From Bugula neritina (Eukaryota > Bryozoa > Gymnolaemata > Cheilostomatida > Bugulidae), in assembly GCA_964035545.1 (NCBI GenBank), contig OZ037765.1:6274698-6338697 (forward strand): a DNA stretch of 64,000 bases, given 5' to 3'. The notes beneath the pieces were generated by a model. It saw only the letters and a list, made by a program, of their open reading frames with translations, searched no databases and was not told where the DNA came from. Shown here piece after piece: positions 36,572-47,600 of the stretch (its first letter is position 1; every line of letters starts with the position of its first letter). The position numbers and the translations under genes were made by a program.

Positions 36572-38045
36572 TTGTAATGTTCCTCTCCACGGAAATCTTT
36601 AGTAAAAGGCGAAAGATTTATACGTGGATATGAAGAGAAACCAGAGTACCGAAGCAACCGCGACTTGCTTAACCAACGTAATAAAAATATATATTTTATA
36701 GGTGTGTAACTGTACAATATTAAAAGATATTTGTCAAAATGTACATTTATTATTTTGTTTTAATTTTTAAAATCATTTTAATGTTTTATATGTATAAAAA
36801 CTTTTAAAAAATTTTATCCTTGTATAATATTTTTATTATTAAATTTTATGGCATGTGGAGACCACTCCCAAATAATTTTATACTTCTGTTAAAACGAACG
36901 CGATTGGATAGAATGTAGTGGCAATAATTGATATATAACAAAAATTGTATTCAGGCAATTTATGAGCATGTAGGAAAAAATATTTTAAGAGCACGTATAG
37001 TAAAAACAGTAACTGAGAGCTATTTTTATTATCATTGACTTATATATGGAAGCAGGAGGGGAGGCAGTCATAAAAGTTTGGGGAAGGTGCGTACTGCGTA
37101 GTACGTTCACTACTATTCATTGAAATGTTCCGAACTTAACATTACCTCAAATATAACAACTCATTGCAGAAATCCAACAATAGTGTAAGGTAGTTGAATG
37201 AAATGACCTAATTCCCTACACTCCAGGAAACACAAAAGCCAAAATAGTGCACTTTCAATTTAAATTATACACAACTATATAGCTAGATACCAGTTATTAG
37301 AATTTGAAATGTAACTTGTAAGACCAATATAAATGGCAAACAATATCTTGTTAGAGAAGTGCAATATATATTCTAAACAAGTTTTAAAAAATCAAACTTT
37401 AATGAACAAATGTTCTAAAATCTATAAAAGTTAGAACTGCTAAAAGCCTAGGCCAGGTGCCAAAAACAACATTTTAGCACATAAGTATTTGTTTGACTAA
37501 TTATTATTGCTTATAAGATAAACAAACCTCAACTGTTCTGAATAGTTTATAAACAGTTACAAATTTTCAACAAAGTATTTTCAACAACAATTAATGAGTT
37601 CTTGCATTTTTTTACAACTTTTGTATATTGCATAAGTTATAAGAAGCAGACCAGCATTCAGATCACTATTTATAACATTTATGTATTTAGTATCAACTTA
37701 AAACTACATACCAGCTTCAAAATTTTAAAGTGCATAAAATATCCATCATGAATATAATGACATCTCTACAAACTGCCTCTTTTTGGCTGATAAAAAATTA
37801 TATAAATGTTCATGAAACTTATTTTATTCAAAATTTACACTGTAATGACCAGCATGGCAATTTGTGCATAACTACTAATTTTCAGGTGGTTGTTGGTCTT
37901 GGATTTTAAATGAGTGTTATATAGCACAGCTTAGCATTCGAAGTACAATGATGAGCTTGGTAAAGCAACTCCAATACCTGTCAGTATTGACTGTCGCATG
38001 AAGGCAACCTTCGACTTGAGAGTAAGATGACTAAGAGTGGAGTAC

Positions 38046-38107
38046 ATATGACACACTATATAGAAGCATATTAAACTATGACGCACTATACAGAAGCATA
38101 TTAAACT
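38046..38107. repeat. Tandem duplication of about 32 bp
   Basis: Two adjacent copies of ATGACRCACTATAYAGAAGC followed by ATATTAAACT. This is non-coding sequence downstream of RAD51D. Confidence 0.8.
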
Positions 38108-38628
38108 AAATAATCTTGTTTTGAAGTATTTCTTGTTGTATTATACTGTTGTGATTAAAACAAAGTTATGAACATATAAATACAATGCGAATTTATCATT
38201 TATATTTTGCAGAAACTTTTGTTTTACACATATTACAAAAAAAACTTTATAACTTGGGTTTTTTATAAAGTCCGAGATATTTTTATTTTGCGTAATTAAA
38301 ATTTCCTCAAAGATGCTGAAGTTGGAGATTTCTTGAAAGAGTAGAAATTTGAGTTTTAGGCAAAAGCAACTTGAAAAGCCTAGAAGATTCAACAAGTATG
38401 ATTGAAATAAGATTAGAATAATTCAAATCATGTTAATTTTTGTTACTAAGGCAACGAATCTTGCAACCTGTCAGCTGTTTTAAAACAGCCAATGAAGTTG
38501 TTGAAAGAATGTGAAATGCCAAACCTACAGTTACATTATTATTTAATGGGATAAGAAAAATGGCAAAGGGCATACAATTATAAAAATAATGACAATATTC
38601 TACAATAACACATTTATCACAGATGCAT

Positions 38629-38634
38629 TTTATT
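38629..38634 (-). terminator. Candidate poly(A) signal of RAD51D
   Basis: Plus-strand TTTATT gives AATAAA on the minus strand about 260 nt beyond the stop codon, past the minisatellite. Usage is inferred. Confidence 0.4.
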
Positions 38635-38761
38635 TTGAACAGGGTTGTCAAAAATATAAATAATCTCTGCTGTACACAAAACATATATATCTACAAACAT
38701 TAAAATAACAAAAATACATCAACAATACATCTATGAATAAGTTAACATCAGACTGGCTAGA

Positions 38762-38893
38762 CTATGTAATGGGAGTTGTGTACAACTAGCGTGACTATGC
38801 AATGGGAACTGTGTATGACTGGCATGACTATGTGATGGGAACTGTGTATGACTGGCATGACTATGTGATGGGAACTGTGTATGACTGGCATGA
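38762..38893. repeat. 33-bp minisatellite, four copies, at the RAD51D stop
   Basis: Units start at 38762, 38795, 38828 and 38861 (CTATGTGATGGGAACTGTGT plus 13 more bases); the last two are identical. A partial fifth unit from 38894 forms the last codons and stop of RAD51D on the minus strand. Because 33 is a multiple of three, the unit is open on the plus strand and gives a spurious repetitive peptide there. Confidence 0.9.
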
Positions 38894-40695
38894 CTATGCA
38901 ATGGGAGCGTGTGTGCTGGCTGTAATCTGGCAGTTATACGAGAGAGTTGGTGTTTCCTGGTATCCCATCAAAAGAATCTGCTTATCAGCTGTTTGCTGCC
39001 AATAAACTCCAAGTGCTGGCTTAGGTAATCCTCTGGGACCCACACCAGTTACAGTTCCATTTATTACCTGTTTGATATTTAGGCAAAAAATAAATACAAT
39101 ATATTACAATTATATTAGAGAACACAACTCTCTGAGCTTGCTTTGAGTGCACCAGATAACAGCTTAAAACACACCCATGCATGCCAAGATTGAATGAACT
39201 GGGAATTAATAATATCAACAATATGTGTTAAATGAGTGTATGTCTTGGCGTGTCTGTGTGTAAATATAAATTATACACAATTTTATAAACATAATAAAAG
39301 AGTAAAAGACAAAACTAGGTTGAATGCTCACCAAAACTGCTACATTCAGTTCTATCGAAAGACGTCTTAGCAAAGTGCTTACCGAATTGACTACTGCATA
39401 CCCTACAAATATTAAAATAAGTGAAAATAGTGTGGAGATAAATGAAACTCGTTCATATTATGAGAAAGACATTACAAATTGCTCACCGTCTGAGGACTTG
39501 TACTCCAAGATTGGTGACAGCAATGCTGATATGCTGTCTATTACTATCAACGTGACTTTAGTGTAAACTTCATGCGACTGAAATCACCAAATGCAGTAAT
39601 AAACAAATACTAGCTACACACATGAATAGTAATGAAAAAATAACTTTGCCTATATCTTTCTCTAAATACATGCAAAAGCGAAAAAAAATTTTACTTTACC
39701 TTTGACTTTTTAGCTTCTATAAAAGTATAAAGTAATTCTTGAAGCGCAAACACATCAAATATTGGACACACTAATATTTTCTTTAAAACTCCTGCATCCG
39801 CCTACAAAAATGCTTGAATATTAATTCTCTTACTAGAAAAGCCATAATAAACTGAATTATACTCCAATGTAATTTACTGTGCCTGTATGTTTTTGTTGTA
39901 CTTATGTAATATTTCTGTAGCTCTTGTGGTGCAAAAACTGTTAGAAGTGTCTACATAGATGGCATGGCATCGTTGTCTAAAACATGCTAATACAGTGGTG
40001 TGAATCATCAGCTGAGTTTTTCCTTGACCAGAAGGGCCGTATACTTCAACTACTTCACCAGTTCGAAAGCCACCGTCAAGAAGTTTATCTAATCTGTAAG
40101 AATATTTTAATGTATTATTTGAAGGAACAATGTTCAAATTATAAAAATAGTGAATAAAATTAACATTCACAGATACCTATTAGAATAATTAAATTCAAGC
40201 GTTGTAACTTATTTAAATGTATTCTATGACTGGCATTTCAAATCATTGAAACTTGAAAGCTGTTCCTATAACAAGTACTAGATAAAACTCGATTACTAAC
40301 TTTGATGAACCAGTACGAAGTACTAGAGTCTGTTCCAAAGCTTTCTTGCTCAGATATTGTCCTGAGCGCAACAAACATTTGTGCTTACTAATGATGGCAC
40401 AACGTAATAGCATTACATTCTAAAAAAAAACATCCAGTTTCATTATCACAGTACATAACAAAAACCCATGCATATATAATTTTGATTCCTTGTCAATTAC
40501 AAAATGTTTTACTATTAGTTAATTAGAATGATCAAAATTTGAACTCACTTGTTCTCCAATTGTGTGCTTATTAGCTTCTTTGACTTGTTCAAAGTTTTTT
40601 AAAAAGTCTTCAGCTGATAGAAAACCTTCATTATTAAATGACTTTGCTACAACTTCTCCAAGAATTTCATAAGCAACTTCAGCTACTTTTACCAT
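38894..40695 (-). CDS. RAD51D: RAD51D recombinase paralog, 7 exons
   Basis: Minus-strand exons: 40549-40695, 40301-40419, 39883-40093, 39700-39801, 39487-39577, 39332-39402, 38894-39067. The product is 304 residues (human 328). RAD51D is part of the BCDX2 complex that assists RAD51 loading in homologous recombination. Visible: a helical N-terminal region; the segment KLLDGGFRTGEVVEVYGPSGQGKT with Walker A (108-115); IYVDTSNSF; a FDVFALQELL helix; Walker B LIVIDS (203-208) with SALLSPIL; and GVGPRGLPKPALGVYW, matching the KPALG.SW region. RAD51D fits better than RAD51C, XRCC2 or XRCC3. Oddity: the exon 3 to 4 junction keeps frame only with a GC donor (ACAG|GCACAG); the nearest GT donor, 5 nt on, shifts frame. 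The C terminus is short and ends in the first minisatellite unit. Confidence 0.88.
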
Positions 40696-41668
40696 AATTC
40701 CTGAAATTACAATAAATATTTTTTAAAATCTTTCTCTATAAAGTTTGAAACATTTCAAGAAAATTTTAATATCCATACTGATTGTAAAACTAAATTAATA
40801 TAAATTTATAATAATAATATTGATTTAAATTTAATAAACATAATGGTAAAATTGTTACAAAATACAATATCAATATGAATATCAAATTCAATATGAAATT
40901 GAAAATCAATATCGATATGAACATGAAAGCAATCAACTATCAACTGTGAGTGTGAGCAAATGCATTAAATTCACTTTACACAATACTTACACTAAATACA
41001 TTACTGATTACTTATTAGTGATTAAATCTAGTTTTACTGATTACCTCAGTCATTACTCATTAGTCATTACTGATTACTTGAGTGATTACAAAATTGAAAT
41101 GCTCAAATTGAAATACCATCGGCATCACCATCACCATGAGCCATGATGATGAGGCTTGAACTTGAAGTTTATCATCACATTTCAAATATTTATATTATTT
41201 AATGAATAGATACGCAACATTCATACTATTATTTCAAATTATTAGCATTACTATAACTAAACAAATAAAAACTTGTGAGTGCAATTTAAATTAGTAAATT
41301 ACTAATTAAGTAATTTCATTTATTCATATTGTTTCAAACTTGGTGGTAGCAATGAACCTTGACATTAACTTCGAAAGCGACCTTGGTCAGCTCACCTTTG
41401 CTGAATAATCGTACGAGCGGGTCGAATTACCTTTCATCAACAACTAATACCAGTGCTAAATCGAATAAGATAATCCTAGTCTACTAATGGGGCAATGAGA
41501 AAAATATCGCTAGAAGCAGCTACGAAATTGGAGTGACTGGGTACAGTATTTGTATACACATCGTTATCCGAATTCCAAATCCTCAACTCCAAACTCGAGA
41601 ACCCGAACTACTACACTCAGTCACCTCCAATTCGGCGCTGTTTCAAGCAGTTTTTCTGTAAGAAAGTG
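40696..41668. promoter_or_regulatory. Divergent promoter region of RAD51D and GCN1
   Basis: The two start codons are 973 bp apart. The RAD51D-proximal part has a repetitive patch (about 40868-40930) with words such as CAATATGAATATC and a copy of ATCAAATTCAATATGAA (40881-40897), the word also present twice between TKT and PPIL2. A second patch of TTACTGATTAC words runs at 41000-41090. The GCN1-proximal 250 bp is GC-richer. No TATA box was assigned. Confidence 0.6.
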
Positions 41669-44600
41669 ATGGCGAAACAAGAGGTTAGTTGGTATTTTTT
41701 CCCACGTTGTCACTATAATTTTGGTTATAAATTTGTTATTAGACTATTTAATGTATGATATTGAGTTTTTATTTATGGCCTATAAGTTACTATGAATATA
41801 GACAATGAATAATGAATTTAATTTTAATGATGGGAGTTGTACTATGGTCTATCACTATGACTATCACTATGAGTATGAGCCTGAGGTTAAAATTAGTATT
41901 ACTATTACTATTAGTATTAGTATTACTGTATTACTATTAGTATTAGTATTACGATTAGTATTACTATTAGTATTACACTTACAGTCTTACTCTTAGTCTT
42001 ACACTAACAGTGACAGTGACTCAAATACTAATAGTAAGTGTAAGTGTAAGACTAAGTGTAATACTATCACTATGACTTACACTGTTACAGTAACACTAAC
42101 AGTATGATTATGGGTATGACTGTGAGTATCAGTATGACATTGACTATTAGTATTAGTATTACTATGAGTATCAGTAACTGTAAGTGTAACTCAAACTGCC
42201 AGAGTATAGTTTTAGTTTAAGTATTACTATTAATATTAGTATTACTTCGGGTTGGTATAAGTATAACTATTACATTTACTTTTAGTTGAAGTGATTTACT
42301 TTAAGTATAAGTATAGCTATAACTATTGCTACGAGTATGTCTATAGTGTTGCTGTAAGTGTAAATATTAAATTTAATATAACGGTTACACTTACTACTAC
42401 TAGAAGTACTAGTATTAGTATAAGTATTACTATTACTAATACTATTGTCTATTAGTATTTTATTACTATTAGATTTAGTATATGTGGTACTAATACTGCT
42501 AATAGTACTAGTATAACACTTTAAGTTTAACTCAATAACTATAAGGACAAATCATTACTGTATAAAATTTAAATAATGTAGTTTGTTACTATAAATACTA
42601 GTATACCTCCAATTAAAGTATAAGTATTGGTATTGCATTTACTGATATATCTTTATGAATGGTACTAGTAGGCGCAGTAGTTTTACTATCGCTATTACTT
42701 TTAAAATATTCCAAGAGTGATAGAGTTTGTGTTTTAGTACTACTACTAGTGCTACTACCGCCACTGCCATCACTATTAGTCCCACTACTCTTGGTACTAC
42801 TGAAGTACTGATAATACTGTATCACCACTAACATATTAGTATTACTATTATTCTACTAGTAATAAACTTTCATTAATGGTCAATGTGTATGGATAAGATT
42901 AAAAGTAAATTTTGTATGTTGCAATTATACAATTAAAATTTTGCGTGTATAGTACTAGTTACTTAGCTAAGTGCTTTTGATTCTATATAAAATTTAGCAT
43001 GTTTCTAAGTCATAAATAAGCAATAGCACATTTTCGCTATTAGAACTACGGTATGGCTTCATAAAGTTATTCCTTATTCTCTTTACTCTAGAGTTTATCT
43101 ACTAATTTATATTTAGAGCCCCAAGTTTTCAAATTTATTCAATACTTAGATTGATCATGTGATGAATTGTCATAAATTTACATTACATAGTGTTTTGCAT
43201 TTAACTCTTACAGCAAAATTGTATTTTAGTTAGCAGACGTGTTAAAGTCTCTTAAGAATACACTTAGCTCAGTTTCCAGTAAGAGGATATGCTCCGTATA
43301 CAATCAGCTCTCAGCATTAGTTGAAGATGAAAGTTCAGGTGAGCATCTTGAAGTTAGTTATAATAATAATAATCTTGTGTGCACTCATGTGTTCTCAAGC
43401 TATCCGATGTATTCAGGCAATTAGTCTGCAGTCAGGTAAATTTTTTATATCATTCGCAAAGTAAAAATTCTTTAGTTTATTTTATGCTAAAGAGCATGAA
43501 TTTGAAATTGAAAATATAAATATTTAACAAGATTTGATAAAAGATTTTATGCTTGCATTGTTTGTAGCCATTTTTAAGAATGAACTAAATATTTGTATGT
43601 TTTTATGAATATGCAGCTAATTTGCTGTAGGTTTTACTGATGGGTTGTTGAAAGGAATATACAAATGCATGCTCGTGCCCTTGGGGCAATATAACAACAG
43701 CAAGGCACAGAATGCTGCCATCAAGTTCATTCAACTCAGTGCTAAGAAATATTCTTCTGTCGCTGCCAAGCATTTTCTAGATGCTTCCAAAGAGTTTTGT
43801 GGAAAGCAGCCAGTCTCCAGGTAACTAGTGAAAAGCCAAAGTACGAAAACTGGTTATTTCTTAATTCCAAATCAGTTCTTGCACAACCTTATCTTGTTAC
43901 GTTTAATATTTCATTGTAAACTTGAATGATCTCCGAGATCACACTCAAGTTATCTTGATGTATTTGGATAGCAGCGCCGGTGTTTTTAGTGTATTTTTAG
44001 TATATGAGTATATTTAGCATATGAGGCAGCACTTGTATTTTACTCGCAATATGAGTAAGTCCATCACGCCAGTGAATCTTGCCGCTTTGTTAGTAAAAAA
44101 ATTATTCTGATTTGCAGTTTCGGGACTGGCTGGTTGTACTGGCTGGGTTGGTCAGAGGTGATTATGTCCCACGTATTGGGGGAGACAACTCTACTGACCC
44201 AGTTGATGAAATACCAGGCTGCTGTCATCTACTCTCTCAGCTCTTGTCAGAGAAAACCTGTGCAGTCAAGTGTATGTCGTCTCTGGAATCGGATTCTTTT
44301 CAAGGTATGTTAAAGAGAAAGTATCTGTACTGTACTATCTGTACTCTACTATCTGTACTCTACTATCTGTACTGTACTATCTGTACTCTACTATCTGTAC
44401 TCTACTATCTGTACTGTACTATCTGTACTGTACTATCTGTACTGTATTATCTGTACTGTACTATCTGTACTATACTATCTGTACTATACTATCTGTACTA
44501 TACTATCTGTACTCTTCTATACTGTACTATCTGTACTGTACTATCTGTACTCTACTATCTGTACTCTACTCTCTGTACTGTACTATCTGTACTGTACTCT

Positions 44601-47600
44601 CTGTACTGTACTATCTGTACTCTACTATCTGTACTATACTATCTGTACTGTACTATCTGTACTGTACTATCTGTACTATACTATCTGTACTATACTATCT
44701 GTACTGTACTATCTGTACTCTACTATCTGTACTATACTATCTGTACTGTACTATTTGTACTATACTATCTGTACTCTACTATCTGTACTGTACTTGAATA
44801 AAAAATGTGAGTAGAAATCATAGGACTCAATCACTGTGTTTCCATTACTTCCCATTATGTGGATGGCTCCTCGTACGGATGAATCTGTGGTTGCAGTTTG
44901 CATTAACTTATGGTTCTGGTTTTATTCGATGCAACTGTTTTCAAACACCGAATGAAAATACATTCAAATAATGCGAAGCTTGAAAACGCATTGAATATAA
45001 GTTATAATATTAATGTTGGATTTTTATATATTTTATGTTTGCTGCTCTTGTGGTAATGGCATTAGAATTGATTTTTGTGATAAAAGTTCTCTTGCATAGC
45101 ATGTTTTCTATCAAACCTATCTGCTAACTTCTTATTGTAATCAATGAACTAAAACTTAGTTCAATTATTTAAAACTTATAAAACTTATATAATAAAATAT
45201 AAAGCTTATAGTTCAATGATTGTAATTTGTAGCATCCTACTCTGTTTAATGAATATGTGAAAGTATTGAGTGAAGATGATGGTGTATTCTATAACCTGCC
45301 TCTTATCTCATGTCTACTCAAAGTTGCTGCCAAACTAAAGATTTCCCTCTCTCCTGAGTTGTTGGTAAGTCTCTGTACTACTGTGTGTAGCCGGGAGTTG
45401 TGTACTCATTTTTGTTGGTAGTTATGTGCTCCTCGATTCTTACTTGTTAGTTTCAATACTCAGAGTTTAATAAAGTAATAACGTGAATAAGAAACAAGAC
45501 AGCTGGCAAAACTATTGTTTTAGGAAAATACTAATTTTTTTATTGGTTTTCTTCTTTTTTTTCACAGCTCTTGTGTTTATGTTTTCTAGCATATATAACT
45601 GTTGTAGCTGTTGTACGCACTTCTTAGTCTTGGTTTTATTGTAATATTCTGTAAGTTTTAAAATCCGGTCATGTATAAGTTGGTTGCCATCCCATATATT
45701 TCATGGATCTTTTATTAGTGTTGCCTGATTTTAGGAAGTCTTGTTGAACTAATATTTCAATGTTTTAGTCAAAGTTGTTGGAGACCACAACAAAGTCACT
45801 GTTTGGATTGAAGTCAGTGCCTTCATCCTGGTACATGGTGAGATAAACTGCCAATATACTTTCAATTTTTGCTCACACATACTTTAATTACATGTATAAT
45901 AAATGTATGTAATTTTTTATAACTTCACAATTTCAACCTCTAGCTTGCTTATAATAACAAATTTAAGTGTTGAGTCTATCAGTTGCATGTTTTTGCTACC
46001 TCCAATGGTTTATCACTACACAGGAGAGCTGTTCATCCATAATGTCCAGTTTCACCCATGAGATGTTTACCTCAACCCTTCTTCCCACCATGAAACGGTT
46101 TATGCTGAGAACCCCTGAGCAAGCTTTATTTAGTAAGTTTTGTTGCTTTTCTATAGAAAATCTACGAATATTTTGATTGATTCTTGTATTTTATATTCAA
46201 AATTCTTAATGAATCTTCATTGCCATAGCATTCCGCTTCTTTATTTATTTATTTTGTTTTATTTTTTATTTTTATTTATTTATTTGGTCATGTTTTAACT
46301 CTTTTTACAGGCTCTACAATTTTTATGCATGTCGCTACATATATTTACCATTTAGTTTGTTTCTTTACAGTTATGTCGCCATTCATCAAACACTTGAGCA
46401 TTGATTTGAGCAAATATGCAATAGAAATAAGCAAACTTCTCGGTGGTAAGTATACACTTGTGTTCTATTTCCTGTTTAGCGTATGTACAGCGATTTCTTT
46501 TTCAGTATCTCTTCACTGTTGGCAATTTTACTGTGTATATTCAGAGCCGGCAATTCTTTTGTAGGTGAAGTTAAGTGCAAGCAGGAGGAAAGAAGGAAAG
46601 TTGCTGTGGAGACATTCAAATATCTAGCTCAGCATTGCAGCAATCCAGATGCAATTCTTGATGTTGTTAAATATTTATTTGGAGTACTGAAAGGTTTGTC
46701 AACACAGTAATGAATTTATATTATCAAACTATAGCGAGTTCTATATAAAGTAGTATTAGTTCTTTACTGGTCAATGTGGGTGCATGTGTAGAAATGTAAA
46801 TGCAATTTAATTGGTTGTTATGCAGGCTCAGAAGGGAAAGTTACAGTGCTGGCTGAGAGAATGGACGTGGTATGTGGAATAGGCAACCTAGCCAGCAACA
46901 CTGTGTCTGGAACACTCGCTATCAGTAGTATAACTTCAGAGGCCTTGTCACAGTTCACCGCAATACTGAATCAGGAAAACAATGAGGCTATGATACTGCA
47001 TGTCATTGGTGAACTCACCAAGTGGGTCAGCCTGCTGCCTGCTAGTGTGCCAGCTCAGCTAACAGACCGGCTAATGGTAGCTTATAGTTCCTTCCTATAA
47101 TGACCTCTGATATTCCTGTTGATAGATAATTACTAAATTTTATGACTGGGAATTTTTTATTCAATATACTTGAAGTAGCTTTTGTAGTAACTTGTGGAAT
47201 AAATAAACAAATCGCTCTTCATGTGTAAATATTAGTAAATGGAAATATGTTAGTATACAGCAATTAGAAATGTTACCCCTCATATTTTAATTTGAGTCAA
47301 TGTAGATTTAGCATTTACAACAATCTGTTGTAGTAATACAGGCATGACTCCTATCGTTTTAATCATGTTACTATTTTAAGTCGTCTTCCTTAAATGAGAG
47401 AAAAACCTGAATATTTCCTTTGCTCAAGCTTAACATTGCTCACTAGCTACTTTAGCTCTTACTTGTTCTCAGGTCATGACTTTTTTCCAAGTAATTTTAC
47501 TCATCAATCATGTTTGCGTGTTTTAGATAGGAGCTTCACCTAAAACTACCAGCTCTGCTGTCAGACAAGCCTACCTTGATTTAATGACCAGATGCTTCAA

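Larger units (their letters stand above)
35167..38628. other. Intergenic / 3' UTR stretch, no gene recognised
   Basis: This 3.5-kb AT-rich interval between the convergent PPIL2 and RAD51D genes shows no splice-supported exon, RNA gene or recognisable transposon. It contains a diverged 47-bp direct repeat pair (36307-36353 and 36525-36571), a perfect ATGACAT-CA-ATGTCAT inverted repeat near 36390, and a 32-bp tandem duplication near 38046. Confidence 0.5.

Noticed and set aside
38802-39005. Repetitive MGTVYDWHDYV protein on the plus strand
   Set aside because: It is a translation of the 33-bp minisatellite, antisense to the last RAD51D exon.
39324-39566. 80-residue plus-strand open frame
   Set aside because: Antisense to RAD51D exons 5 and 6, including the Walker B segment.
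44321-44794. CRISPR-like array
   Set aside because: Units are 14 bp with no spacers, in an animal intron; it is a minisatellite.
44112-44801. 229-residue open frame running from a GCN1 exon into the 14-bp array
   Set aside because: Wrong frame: splice phase and GCN1 similarity fix the other frame (ending in [10 protein letters not shown] at 44304); the rest is translated minisatellite.
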